The notes: generated by a model from the letters alone, not told the origin. 64,000 nt of DNA from Oceanobacillus saliphilus (GCF_023522835.1 NZ_JALCZU010000006.1:124001-188000); one strand, 5' to 3'; counted from the first letter of the stretch, positions 29,601-39,155 are shown. Numbers and translations: made by a program.

Positions 29601-29633
29601 AAAAAACGGAGGAGGAATGGAATCCTCCTCCGT
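29601..29633 (-). terminator. Terminator between gapA and pgk
   Basis: ACGGAGGAGGA / TCCTCCTCCGT, 11-bp perfect stem with a 6-base loop, followed on the minus strand by TTTTTTAATTTTTAA. It should cap cggR-gapA transcripts and let gapA be made in excess of the downstream genes. Confidence 0.85.
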
Positions 29634-29688
29634 CAACATTGTTAATTCTGCTCTAGCATCCTCTAAAAAGGTAGCCTAAGCTTTTTTA

Positions 29689-30696
<1,008 letters not shown>

Positions 30697-30736
30697 TTAC
30701 TATTCCTCCTAGAGAACTTTTATGTTAATGATATAT

Positions 30737-31771
30737 TTAAAGAGGGCTACCTCTCAATATCTGTTCAGCTGCTCCCTGGTCTGTTATGAGCAGGTCGCTT
30801 TTTCCTTGTTTAAAATAAGAAGCAATCGCTTCACCCTTTGATTTTCCACCAGCTACAGTAATCACATGGTCAACACTGTTCAGGTCTTCAAGCTGTATCC
30901 CGACTGTCTTCACTTTATGAACAACATTTCCAGATTGGTCAAAATAGTACCCGAATGCTTCACTTGCAGCTTTCTTTTCTTTTAAAAGAGTTATTACCTT
31001 TTCAGCCGTTTTTCGCCGCTCTGCCATTTTCAATGCATCACCAATACCATGTATTACAATGTTTGATCCTTTAATTTTCTCTAATATTTCAATAATGGCA
31101 GGCTCTGTAATAATGGTTTCATACGTAGAATCACTTATAGGATCAGGAACATAGAGCATGCGGTATGAACCTTGTGCTTTTCTAGCCATCTCGGCAACAA
31201 TCCCTGAGGCCTGATTTTCGACTTTCTCCCCAATCCCTCCACGGGCAGGTACAAACAAAAGATCACTATCCTTGCCCAAAGGTGACATTACGTCTGCAAC
31301 GGCAGCCATTGTACTTCCACCTGTTACCGCAATGGTGTTTTCCTTTTTAAGAATCGTTTTAAGAAAAGTAACACACACTTTCCCCATTTCTTGTTTAACC
31401 CATTCATTCTCATCACTATTTCCAGGAACGATAATAACCTTTTCTACAGATACTCTTTCCTTAATCCGTTGTTCTAAAACATGCAACCCGGATAATTCAC
31501 CAATAAATTTCGTCAACTGTTCCAGAATTAATTTACCCTCATTTGATATAAACATTCCTTTTGATGTGATTTGAATTAATCCTTGCTCATGCAAGAAATC
31601 GACTTCTCCTCGAACATGCCTCTCCGTCATTTTCGTGTTCTCTGCCAACCCTCTTCTTCCGATAGGCTGATAAAGATCAACGGTTTGGAGTAAGGAATAC
31701 CTCTGTGTCATTGTCTCAAGTATTTCTGGAACAAGCTTTTTTTGTAAATCTATTAATGCTTTCACGGTCAT
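30737..31771 (-). CDS. cggR: Central glycolytic genes regulator CggR
   Basis: 344 aa SorC/DeoR-type repressor that releases DNA when fructose-1,6-bisphosphate binds. N-terminal winged helix (about 15-85: RYSLLQTVDLYQPIGRRGLA, TERHVRGEVDFLHEQGLI), then the sugar-phosphate domain with VTGGSTMAAVADVM (about 152-165) and FVPARGGIGEKVENQA. Start is either this ATG, 2 bases from GAGGAG, or the GTG two codons on, whose 8-base spacing is better. It heads the glycolytic cluster and has its operator just upstream. Confidence 0.95.
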   Translation of the reverse strand: MTVKALIDLQKKLVPEILETMTQRYSLLQTVDLYQPIGRRGLAENTKMTERHVRGEVDFLHEQGLIQITSKGMFISNEGKLILEQLTKFIGELSGLHVLEQRIKERVSVEKVIIVPGNSDENEWVKQEMGKVCVTFLKTILKKENTIAVTGGSTMAAVADVMSPLGKDSDLLFVPARGGIGEKVENQASGIVAEMARKAQGSYRMLYVPDPISDSTYETIITEPAIIEILEKIKGSNIVIHGIGDALKMAERRKTAEKVITLLKEKKAASEAFGYYFDQSGNVVHKVKTVGIQLEDLNSVDHVITVAGGKSKGEAIASYFKQGKSDLLITDQGAAEQILRGSPL

Positions 31772-31786
31772 TACTCCTCTTCACCT

Positions 31787-31823
31787 GGTCAAAATTCGTC
31801 CCTGACGATTTTATTTTGTCCCG
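31787..31823 (-). promoter_or_regulatory. CggR operator
   Basis: Two direct half-sites on the minus strand: CGGGAC (31818-31823) ... CGTC and AGGGAC (31798-31803) ... TTGACC, the arrangement of the known B. subtilis operator (CGGGAC..TGTC repeated). It lies between the promoter and the cggR start, so the repressor would block elongation or initiation. Confidence 0.85.
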
Positions 31824-31834
31824 GCTACGATTTT

Positions 31835-31862
31835 ATTATAACATAATCAAAAAGTTATACAA
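31835..31862 (-). promoter_or_regulatory. cggR-gapA promoter
   Basis: TTGTAT (-35, 31857-31862), 16-base spacer, TATAAT (-10, 31835-31840). The operator begins 11 bases downstream of the -10. Confidence 0.75.
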
Positions 31863-31944
31863 ACAATAAGTATGTAAAATTTTAATTAACTTTTCTGTAC
31901 AATAGATATTGGGTAGTGGCCTAGGCGCTTTATCGATTCTTTTC

Positions 31945-31980
31945 GTTGCATTTATGCAGGAAGAGATATTTTAAACTGAC
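31945..31980 (+). repeat. Possible right-end fragment of the 88-base hairpin repeat (copy 7)
   Basis: GTTGCATTTATGCAGGAAGAG ... TTAAACTGAC resembles the second half of the element; the first half is not recognisable. Confidence 0.35.
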
Positions 31981-32036
31981 ACGACAAAAAATAAGGTTAT
32001 ACAAATTATTCCTCTTTGTGAGAAGAGTAAACATAG

Positions 32037-32067
32037 AAAAAGGGAGCTCTTATTGATTGAGCTCCCC
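32037..32067 (-). terminator. Terminator of the rpoN operon
   Basis: GGGGAGCTC / GAGCTCCC stem around a 9-base loop that contains the stop codon of the glutaredoxin-like gene, followed by TTTTTC. Confidence 0.8.
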
Positions 32068-32310
32068 TTCTTGTTCGGCTGAAAACAGCATTTCAACCGA
32101 TTTATAATTAATTTCCTCGCAATTTAATTGTTTTCCGTTTATCTCAATAACAGGTATTTGTAGCTGAAACTCTTCAAGCCAGCTGTCATTGGTGTAGATA
32201 TCCCGCTTTATTAGATGATAAGGATATTCATTAGAAAAGAGGGAAAGCAAGGCTTCAGCCTCCTCACATAATGAACACTTATGTTTTGTATATAATATAA
32301 CTTGCCGCAA
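32050..32310 (-). CDS. Small glutaredoxin-like (thioredoxin-fold) protein
   Basis: 86 aa single thioredoxin-fold domain: a beta strand VILYTKHKCSLCEEAEALL with a CSLC redox motif (about residues 12-15) and the cis-proline motif IPVIEINGKQL. This is the DUF836/NrdH-like class. Start codon is TTG: GGAGG stands 7 bases upstream. The start follows the rpoN stop by 2 bases, so it is co-translated with sigma-54. A function in disulfide exchange is inferred from the motif; target unknown. Confidence 0.8.
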   Translation of the reverse strand: MRQVILYTKHKCSLCEEAEALLSLFSNEYPYHLIKRDIYTNDSWLEEFQLQIPVIEINGKQLNCEEINYKSVEMLFSAEQEGELNQ

Positions 32311-32312
32311 AA

Positions 32313-33608
32313 TTATTCCTCCTGTTTCCTTTTCATGGAAGATGGTATATGAAGCTGGTCACGGTATTTCATTACAGTCCTTCTTGCAACCTCGATAGCG
32401 AATTCGTTTCTCAGCTTCTGTTTTATCGCTTTATCAGATAAAGGTTTTTTTCTATCTTCATATTTTATCATTTCTTGAATAAGCTGTTTAATTGCTAATG
32501 TAGCAATAACCTTTCCGTTTCCTTTTCTGACACCACTTTGCAGAAAAAATTTCAGTGGCAAAACTCCATGGTTGGTCTGTACATATTTCTGACTGATGGC
32601 TCTGCTGACAGTCGAAATGTGGAGATTTAATTCTTCAGCTATCTCTCTTAATGTAAGCGGTTGGATCCTACTTTGCCCGTGTTCAAAGAATGGCAGCTGC
32701 TTTTCCATGATTATTCGGATGACCTGTTCCAATGTACTTCCACGGTACATAATGGCCTGTTTGAGTGAATCAATTTCCTTGTATTTTTCTTTTAAATAAT
32801 CGGTAGCTTCATTTGCTGGGTCTTTCAATTTTTCATATTGGGGATTGAGGGTAATTTTTGGTGTCGCCCATTTATAAAAAGATATTTTCCATTTTCCTTC
32901 TTCTTTATGAATGGAAGCTTCGGGAATGATATATTCTGGTTGAACTGTGGATATCAGTCGACCTGGCTTTGGATTACATAATTTAATATTCTCTATCAAA
33001 GCTTTAGCCTCGTCGATGGTCACTCCGTATAATCGGCTGATGGAGTCCGTATCTGTATCCGCAACCAATTCCAAATGGTCAACTACTAAATCTTCTATAT
33101 ATGGAGCGTAATTGTTTAATTGCCTCAGTTGTAGCAAAATACATTCCTGAAGGTTCCTTGCGCCGATCCCAGTCGGCTCTAAGGACTGAATTTTCATAAG
33201 AGCCTCTTCAACAGCATCCATCGTCGTTCCACAAGCGCTGGCCCACTCTTCCAATTCAATATCTAGATAGCCGTCCTCATTCAAAGAGTCGATTCCAAAT
33301 TCTATGATTGCTTTTAACTCATCATCCATTGTGAGCATGAAAAGCTGTGCTTTCAGCTGATCATACATTGTCATCTCTGATTGATTGATTTCTCCAACGG
33401 ATTGAACATTGGCGTGCATTGGCCTGAACTGCTCCCAATCCATATCCGTGTCTATTTCTTCAATTAACGGATTTTCATTTGCAACCTCTTTTATATAATC
33501 CATCAGCTCACTGCTCGTGAGTTGCAGAATATTGATCGATTGCATGAGTGACTGATTCATCTTCCATTGTAAGGATTGTTTCAGGACGAGTTTTTGTTTC
33601 ATTATCAT
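32313..33608 (-). CDS. rpoN: RNA polymerase sigma-54 factor
   Basis: 431 aa. Region I is Gln-rich and hydrophobic (QSLQWKMNQSLMQSINILQLTSSEL, activator-contact part), region III holds the core-binding and HTH parts (REIAEELNLHISTVSRAISQKYVQT, about 323-347), and the C-terminal RpoN box ARRTVMKYR is at about 408-416, where Ala is replaced by Met compared with the common ARRTVAKYR. It recognises -24/-12 promoters and needs an AAA+ activator; one of each is in this window at 52.6-54.2 kb. GGAG precedes the first ATG by 4 bases and the ATG at codon 3 by 10. Confidence 0.95.
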   Translation of the reverse strand: MIMKQKLVLKQSLQWKMNQSLMQSINILQLTSSELMDYIKEVANENPLIEEIDTDMDWEQFRPMHANVQSVGEINQSEMTMYDQLKAQLFMLTMDDELKAIIEFGIDSLNEDGYLDIELEEWASACGTTMDAVEEALMKIQSLEPTGIGARNLQECILLQLRQLNNYAPYIEDLVVDHLELVADTDTDSISRLYGVTIDEAKALIENIKLCNPKPGRLISTVQPEYIIPEASIHKEEGKWKISFYKWATPKITLNPQYEKLKDPANEATDYLKEKYKEIDSLKQAIMYRGSTLEQVIRIIMEKQLPFFEHGQSRIQPLTLREIAEELNLHISTVSRAISQKYVQTNHGVLPLKFFLQSGVRKGNGKVIATLAIKQLIQEMIKYEDRKKPLSDKAIKQKLRNEFAIEVARRTVMKYRDQLHIPSSMKRKQEE

Positions 33609-33735
33609 CAGACTCCTTAAATCATATCACTGCCTTCTATATTGCCATTTCAATATGTAAATGTCATCCATGTGAACAAATTTTATAGAACGAAGGGTAG
33701 GGATTGCTAATGGAAATAAGTTACTTCGGCGTCCG

Positions 33736-33850
33736 CAGCCCGTATACACCTCGCTTTCCACGGGCGCGCTGGTGAGCCCCTTCATGCTAACGCATTTCAG
33801 TGTCTCACCGATGCCTTTCCTCCCGTTGGAGACTACGTGTATACGGGCTG
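33736..33850. repeat. 115-base palindromic repeat element (inverted orientation)
   Basis: Outer arms CAGCCCGTATACAC (33736-33749) and GTGTATACGGGCTG (33837-33850) pair perfectly over 14 bp. The core has CTGGTGAGCC ... GTCTCACCGATGCC. The core is shared, in opposite orientation, with the element at 34079, while the outer arms differ. Open frames crossing it are palindrome artefacts. Similar elements with GCGGGAG...CGGTGAGAC...GGCTCACC cores are common between genes in Bacillaceae (recollection, not checked). Confidence 0.8.
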
Positions 33851-33973
33851 CTGATATGGGAATTCTTTCAAAAATATATACCTCAGCAAGAGCGATAGAA
33901 GATTTTTGATTAAATTTGACTGCATTTAGCATTTTTATAACTAGCTACAAAGATCTTTCGTAATCAATAGCTG

Positions 33974-34014
33974 CACCAGTCCTAGATCACTCTGGACGCT
34001 CACCTGTACTGGTG
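33974..34014. repeat. Minor inverted repeat between the two palindromes
   Basis: CACCAGT ... ACTGGTG, 7-bp arms around 27 bases, with TCTGGACGCTCACC inside. It may be the remnant of a third element. The rest of the 33609-34366 gap shows no gene. Confidence 0.35.
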
Positions 34015-34078
34015 AAGTTGTTGTATGATGCTTTTTGAGCTAGTGCATGAGTAGTAATTAGAAGCAATCTTCTAACCA

Positions 34079-34195
34079 GCTCTGGGGAATACACGGAGAC
34101 TTCTGCGGGAGCAGAAGCATCGGTGAGACAGCGTAGCGCTTTAGCGCAAGTTGGCTCACCAGCCGCCAGCGAACCATAAGTGTATTCCCCAGAGC
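34079..34195. repeat. 117-base palindromic repeat element
   Basis: Arms GCTCTGGGGAATACAC (34079-34094) and GTGTATTCCCCAGAGC (34180-34195), 16 bp, perfect. Inner hairpins: CTTCTGCGGGAGCAGAAG and the core CATCGGTGAGACAGCG ... TTGGCTCACCAGCC. It is the head-to-head partner of the element at 33736. Confidence 0.85.
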
Positions 34196-34366
34196 GATCG
34201 CCGAAGCTACATATACCGCGTCACAGCTTATATCAAATCCAATTGTAATTAAATAAGTTACGTCGCAGTTCACTTAAAATCCGATGGTTATTATCTTACT
34301 TCACAGTTGACCAGTTAACCGGTTTAACCTAATTATTGGTGCGAAAGTTGTGCCAATCTCGTATTC

Positions 34367-35302
34367 TTAAGATTCGATAACGTTATTACGCATCGTTCCA
34401 ATTTTTTCTATTTCCAGTTCCACGACATCCCCGCCTTTTAAAAATTGGGGAGGATTCATTGCAAAACCGACACCGTCTGGCGTTCCAGTCATAATAATGT
34501 CTCCTGGGTTTAATGTAATTAAATCTGAGATAAATTCTATTAGAAAAGGAATATTATAAATAAGATGGCTTGTATTGGAAGATTGCCTTTCTTCCCCATT
34601 CACATAGGATTTAATAGATAGATTGGACGGATCTTCAATCTCATCTGCAGTGACAACCCATGGGCCAATTGGTGTTGTACGGTCCAATGTTTTACCTTGT
34701 AACCATTGGGGTGTCCTTTTTTGAAGGTCCCTTGCCGATATGTCATTGCCAATGGTGTATCCGGCAATATAATCAAGTGCATTTTCTTTCTTCACCTTCG
34801 AAGCTTCTTTTCCGATAACAATAGTCAGCTCCACTTCGTAATCCAATTTTTCTGTAGAGGAAGATTTCTCGATGGAATCTTCAGGACCTATCAAGGCATT
34901 CGTAAATTTAGCAAATAGGACAGGATAATCCGGTATTTCACTTTGCATTTCCACAACATGATCAGCATAGTTTTTTCCCACACAAATAATTTTCGAAGGT
35001 GAAGGTACTGGTGTTCCGAGAGTAACTTCCTCTCTATTATAAGAGAACTCTTCGATATTGCTATTGCTTGTTAAAATATAGTTATGGGCTTCTATTGCCT
35101 TCTCTATCAAACGCTCTCCAGTCGAAAAAAATCGGCCTGGCTCTGAAGGGAATTCCTGTGCAATTGCTGTTAGCGTGTCTTTTTCCGATTTCGAAATAAT
35201 CATCCTACGGTACGCCTCCTGCAAATCCACAATTTTATCACCGACCATACAGCCTATTCTACAGGAGTCTGTTTCTTTTGATTGATAACTTAACAATTTC
35301 AT
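34367..35302 (-). CDS. Fumarylacetoacetate hydrolase-family enzyme
   Basis: 311 aa. C-terminal FAH domain (about 85-305): TPVPSPSKIICVGKNYADHV, LFAKFTNALIGPEDSI, LDYEVELTIVIGKEA (metal-binding Glu residues), YTIGNDISARDLQ, KTLDRTTPIGPWVVT and PGDIIMTGTPDGVGFA. The family cleaves or isomerises acylpyruvate-like or aromatic-degradation diacids; the reaction here is unknown. ATG 35302 is used because AGAGG is 8 bases upstream; the GTG three codons earlier overlaps this site. It follows the TRAP permease gene by 75 bases and is probably in its operon, suggesting it acts on the imported compound. Confidence 0.88.
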   Translation of the reverse strand: MKLLSYQSKETDSCRIGCMVGDKIVDLQEAYRRMIISKSEKDTLTAIAQEFPSEPGRFFSTGERLIEKAIEAHNYILTSNSNIEEFSYNREEVTLGTPVPSPSKIICVGKNYADHVVEMQSEIPDYPVLFAKFTNALIGPEDSIEKSSSTEKLDYEVELTIVIGKEASKVKKENALDYIAGYTIGNDISARDLQKRTPQWLQGKTLDRTTPIGPWVVTADEIEDPSNLSIKSYVNGEERQSSNTSHLIYNIPFLIEFISDLITLNPGDIIMTGTPDGVGFAMNPPQFLKGGDVVELEIEKIGTMRNNVIES

Positions 35303-35377
35303 TAAAGGCACCTCTTTCGGGAATAATCTAGTTACTAGTATACTAATCTTAAAACGAAAAGCTAAGCAATAAGATAC

Positions 35378-37414
35378 CTAGCTTGCAGATTTAGTTTCAA
35401 CCGCATTACTTTCTCTTCTATTTTTCATGAAATTCAAAATGAATACAGCACCTACTGCGATTAATCCGATGATATCAGTAGTCGTTTCGGGTACAATCAT
35501 CATTAGAGATCCTGCACCTAATACTATTCTTAACAAGACATTTAAATGCGTTTTGAAGTAGCCTTCCAGTGCAGCACCAAGTCCTATAATTCCAATAATC
35601 GCCGTTATTGTAATCAATATGACTTCCATAACTGGCGGAAACGGAAATTCTGTTGCATTGACAGGTAACCCAGTCGTATCAATTAATAACATGGCTGGAT
35701 TATAAACGAACAGATACGGAATAATGAAACCAGCTAATGCCAACCGTAATGCCGTGAATCCTGTCCTCATCGGATCCCCACCGGATATCCCAGCCCCAGC
35801 AAATGCCGCAAGTGCCACTGGTGGTGTAATATTTGCAAAAATACCGAAGTAAAATACAAATAAATGCGCAACCAAAATCGGAATGCCAAATTCAGCAAGT
35901 GCAGGTGCAGTCATTGTCGCAGTTATAATGTATGCAGGAATGGAAGGTAATCCCATTCCAAGAATGATAGATGCGATCATTGTAAGGAACAAAGTCAGGA
36001 ATAACGAACCTGCTCCAAAACTCGTAATCGCTGAAGTCATTACAGAACCAAAACTTGTCAGGTTAACAACTCCGATGATGATTCCGACTACCGCACAGGC
36101 AATCATTACAGATAGCGACTGTTTTGCTCCGTTTTCCATAGCACTTAAGATATCTTTTACCCCCATCCGGCTGACTTTCCGGATTGAAGCGATGATTACT
36201 GTAAGTATAATTGTGTAGAACGCGGAGAAACCAACAGGTATTCCCATATATAGCATCACGATAAGCCCCACGATTGGAAGAAGCAGATGGCCTCGCTCTT
36301 TCAGCACATCTTTAGCTCGTGGCAAATCAGCTTTAGGAATGCCTTTCAGATTTCTTCTACCTGCACGAAAATGGACTTGCATAATAACTGCAAGAAAATA
36401 GAGTACAGCTGGGATTAAAGCTGCCAGGGCGATTGTACCATATGCAATTCCAGTCGTTTCTGCCATAATAAATGCACTTGCACCCATGATTGGCGGCAAG
36501 ATTTGCCCCCCAATCGAAGCACTGGCTTCAACAGCACCGGAAAAGTTTTTGGAATATCCAATTTTTTTCATCAAAGGAATCGTAAAGGATCCTGTACCTA
36601 CTACATTGGCTACAGCAGCCCCATTGATACTTCCCATAAATCCACTGGAAATTACCGCCACTTTCGCCGGTCCACCTTGCTTACTTCCTGCAAGCGCCAT
36701 TGCCAGATCATTAAACAACTGACCCATGCCTGATTTGGTAAGGAAAGCTCCAAACAAAATAAATAGGAATATAAACTGGACAGAAGCACCAATTGCTGTA
36801 GAGAATAACCCTTCCGTCTTCAAGTATAATTGTCCAAAAATGTCTCCAAGATCGAAGTCTCTTGTCATAAGCATCGTTGGAAGCCAATCCATATGACTGA
36901 AGAAAGGATATGCCAAGAATATCAAGGCAAGTATTGGTAAAATAAGACCGGTAACTCTTCTTGCGGCTTCCAGTACCAATAGGACAGTAAGAATTGCAAA
37001 TAAAATATCCATTGTATTTGGAATTCCACCACGTGTTGTTACAATGGCATTATATTCTGCGATTAAATATAAGGAAGAAGCTATACTTAATAGGAAAAGA
37101 ATCCAGTCATATACAGGAATGGCTGCTCTATTTTGTTTTTTAAATGTAGGGTATATAAGGAATACGAGTGCCATACCTACAGACATATGTATCGATCTTT
37201 GCAAGAGGGCAGGCATCGGATTATAAGTAACATATAGATGGAAGAAAGAATAAAGAATCGCAATGATTGAAATAAAAATTGCGATATTTCTATTCTTTAC
37301 TTTTCTAACTCTGGATTCAGCGTCATACTTTTCCAAGACCTCGCGTGTTTTGGCATCGTCAACTACATCGGAAGTAGTTTCATCCATTACAGATTCCTTA
37401 TTTTTTTCTGTCAT
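35378..37414 (-). CDS. TRAP transporter fused 4TM/12TM permease (TAXI type)
   Basis: 678 aa, about 16-18 membrane helices: an N-terminal DctQ-like part fused to the large DctM-like part, the usual fusion in TAXI-TRAP importers. Typical segments are FGAFLTKSGMGQLFNDLAMALAG, GSINGAAVANVVGTGSFTIPLMK, GGQILPPIMGASAFIMAE and the second re-entrant region SIILGMGLPSIPAYIITATM with NITPPVALAAFAGAGISGGDPM. Uptake would be driven by Na+ or H+. The ATG 37414 has AGGAGGCG 8 bases before it. It overlaps the DUF1850 gene by 4 bases. Confidence 0.93.
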   Translation of the reverse strand: MTEKNKESVMDETTSDVVDDAKTREVLEKYDAESRVRKVKNRNIAIFISIIAILYSFFHLYVTYNPMPALLQRSIHMSVGMALVFLIYPTFKKQNRAAIPVYDWILFLLSIASSLYLIAEYNAIVTTRGGIPNTMDILFAILTVLLVLEAARRVTGLILPILALIFLAYPFFSHMDWLPTMLMTRDFDLGDIFGQLYLKTEGLFSTAIGASVQFIFLFILFGAFLTKSGMGQLFNDLAMALAGSKQGGPAKVAVISSGFMGSINGAAVANVVGTGSFTIPLMKKIGYSKNFSGAVEASASIGGQILPPIMGASAFIMAETTGIAYGTIALAALIPAVLYFLAVIMQVHFRAGRRNLKGIPKADLPRAKDVLKERGHLLLPIVGLIVMLYMGIPVGFSAFYTIILTVIIASIRKVSRMGVKDILSAMENGAKQSLSVMIACAVVGIIIGVVNLTSFGSVMTSAITSFGAGSLFLTLFLTMIASIILGMGLPSIPAYIITATMTAPALAEFGIPILVAHLFVFYFGIFANITPPVALAAFAGAGISGGDPMRTGFTALRLALAGFIIPYLFVYNPAMLLIDTTGLPVNATEFPFPPVMEVILITITAIIGIIGLGAALEGYFKTHLNVLLRIVLGAGSLMMIVPETTTDIIGLIAVGAVFILNFMKNRRESNAVETKSAS

Positions 37415-37875
37415 AAAAATTCGCCTCCTATGTACTCCCAAATAGGTAAATATTCTATGGAGATAGTTACACTTTCGTAGTCATTCGTTATTTCATATAG
37501 TAGAATTTCGGTCTCATTACTTATAATTGTTGTTTTAACATTTTCTGAGACAGTGAGATTCATTTCTGATAGTCGCTCGCTGATTTTCATATGGATGAAG
37601 TCATCTTGTGCATCGATAACTTCACCGTCTGATGGTACACCTGCACCAAACGTTTTAAAATAGGTTTCTGTCAGGATCAATTCATCATCTTCTCTTTGGT
37701 AGACTTCCACCCATTCTTCCTTTTCGACGGAATGAATCCATCGTAATTCGAAGTGATCTTCTTTTAGATAGTAAATAGTATGTCCAAAATCCAACTGAAT
37801 GACTGGCAATCTATAAAAAAGAGAAAAGAGGAGCACAATGATACATGCGCTCCACATAAACCTCTTACTGTTCAT
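37411..37875 (-). CDS. DUF1850 membrane-anchored protein of the TAXI-TRAP system
   Basis: 154 aa with one N-terminal membrane helix (about 6-24) and an outside domain. FELRWIHSVEKEEWVEVYQ (about 42-60) is the DUF1850 hallmark (Y/W-x-H-S-V with a later Glu), followed by ETYFKTFGAGVPS. DUF1850 genes are regularly found between the receptor and permease genes of TAXI-TRAP operons; they may stabilise the complex, but no function is known to me. Overlaps both neighbours (11 bases with the receptor gene, 4 with the permease), so all three are translated together. Confidence 0.85.
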   Translation of the reverse strand: MNSKRFMWSACIIVLLFSLFYRLPVIQLDFGHTIYYLKEDHFELRWIHSVEKEEWVEVYQREDDELILTETYFKTFGAGVPSDGEVIDAQDDFIHMKISERLSEMNLTVSENVKTTIISNETEILLYEITNDYESVTISIEYLPIWEYIGGEFL

Positions 37876-38848
37876 TATAGTAGCGTTCTGCCCCTGGATG
37901 TATAGGTGCTACTAAACCTTCCTGAGCTGTTTCTAATGAGATGTCAGCGGCTGCCTGATGAGAGTTCACTAAACTATCCAGACTTTCAAAGAATGTTTTG
38001 GTCAGTTCATAAACGTCATCTTCACTCATATCGGCATGGACTACCAATGCATTCATGATAGCAGCCGTTGGAATTGGTTCCTCATTGCCATACGTACCAG
38101 CCGGAATTTCTAAAGCTACAAAATAAGATTCTTCCTGTGCAATTTCTTCCACGTCTGCTGGATCAACGGTTACCAATCGGATATCTAATGTTTCCGATAA
38201 CTCCAATAACGAAGCGTTTGGAAGTCCGCTTGTAAGGAATGCTGCATCAAGCTGGCCTGCTCGAAGCCCGTCTGCTGCTTCGGCATATCCCAAATAATCA
38301 ACATCAATGTCATCGTAAGTAATACCATGACCGTTCAGAAGACTGCGGGCATTTACTTCAACGCCTGAGTTTTGATCTCCCACTGCGATCCGTTTCCCTT
38401 TTAAATCTTCGAATGTTTCAATTCCTGAATTTGCAGTCGTTACAATTTGAACATAGTTCGGATATAATGCTGCTATTTGATTTAATTTTTCTGCAGGCTG
38501 TTCAAAACTAACCTCACCAGCTATTGCCTGACTGACAACATCGCTCATTGTAAAAGCCATTTCAACCTTATCCTGTTCCATTAAGTTAACGTTTTCAACC
38601 GATGCCCCAGTTGTTTGCGTTCTGGAGTTGACTCCATATGCTGAACTATATTTTTCAGCTAATGTTGTTGCAATAATATTATAAGGTCCTGAAGCACCTC
38701 CTGTAGCAATGGTTACTATATTCGTGTCTAACCCTTCACCATTTCCATCATCTGTCGAGCCGGCATCATCATCACTTCCACAGGCCGCCAGAATACTACT
38801 AGCTAATAGAATCATAGCAAACAAATAGCCTAATTTTTTCTTATTCAT
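37865..38848 (-). CDS. TAXI-family TRAP solute-binding lipoprotein
   Basis: 327 aa extracytoplasmic receptor. Lipoprotein signal with LAACGS lipobox (Cys near residue 23), then the TAXI fold: IATGGASGPYNIIATTLAEKY (about 48-68), TQTTGASVENVNLMEQDKVEMAF, LYPNYVQIVTTANSGIETFEDLKGKRIAVGDQNSGVE in pieces, and AAFLTSGLPNASLLEL. Some family members bind glutamate or other dicarboxylates; the ligand here is unknown. ATG 38848 is chosen: GGGGG lies 8 bases upstream, while the ATG two codons earlier is too close. First gene of the operon with a strong promoter and a cre-like site. Confidence 0.92.
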   Translation of the reverse strand: MNKKKLGYLFAMILLASSILAACGSDDDAGSTDDGNGEGLDTNIVTIATGGASGPYNIIATTLAEKYSSAYGVNSRTQTTGASVENVNLMEQDKVEMAFTMSDVVSQAIAGEVSFEQPAEKLNQIAALYPNYVQIVTTANSGIETFEDLKGKRIAVGDQNSGVEVNARSLLNGHGITYDDIDVDYLGYAEAADGLRAGQLDAAFLTSGLPNASLLELSETLDIRLVTVDPADVEEIAQEESYFVALEIPAGTYGNEEPIPTAAIMNALVVHADMSEDDVYELTKTFFESLDSLVNSHQAAADISLETAQEGLVAPIHPGAERYYNEQ

Positions 38849-38901
38849 ATACATTACCCCCTTTGTTTGTCGTAATACAGCGAAATTTGTAAATGTTTAT
38901 C

Positions 38902-38915
38902 GTAAAACGCTTACA
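38902..38915 (-). promoter_or_regulatory. cre-like (CcpA) site of the TRAP operon
   Basis: Minus strand TGTAAGCGTTTTAC matches the cre consensus TGWAANCGNTNWCA at 12 of 14 positions. It starts 6 bases after the -10 box, overlapping the expected transcription start, a position that fits repression by CcpA. Confidence 0.6.
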
Positions 38916-38921
38916 TAGAAC

Positions 38922-38950
38922 ATATTATTTGAATTTTTTAATAAAGTCAA
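38922..38950 (-). promoter_or_regulatory. Promoter of the TAXI-TRAP operon
   Basis: TTGACT (-35, 38945-38950), 17-base spacer, TAATAT (-10, 38922-38927). Confidence 0.75.
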
Positions 38951-39060
38951 CACAATTTTTAGTACTTTTAATTCGTAAAAAATCATCCCTTAAGCGATGA
39001 CTGTAAAATTGATATCGTACAGTACTTTTATGTGACCATTAGACAATCACTTATTTTCAC

Positions 39061-39099
39061 TGAACGTTCACTGATTAACTGTATTCAACATGTTATACT
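39061..39099 (+). promoter_or_regulatory. Extended -10 promoter and palindrome before the FixH-like gene
   Basis: TG-T-TATACT (39091-39099) is an extended -10 box; TGAACGTTCA (39061-39070) is a perfect 10-base palindrome at the -35 position that could be an operator. Confidence 0.4.
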
Positions 39100-39155
39100 A
39101 AGCTTGAATTTAGATAATTATTACAATCCTAAATATAGTATTGGAGGATATAACA

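Noticed and set aside
33627-33932. Open frame of about 100 codons on the minus strand within the palindrome region
   Set aside because: It crosses the palindromic element, has no ribosome site and shows no protein family; it is a by-product of the GC-richer repeat.
34058-34273. Open frame of about 70 codons in the second palindrome
   Set aside because: Same reason: translation of both palindrome arms, no start context, no recognisable domain.
34337-34360. Second -24/-12-like motif (TGGCAC-N5-TCGC on the minus strand)
   Set aside because: One mismatch in the -12 box and no gene follows it in that direction, only the repeats.
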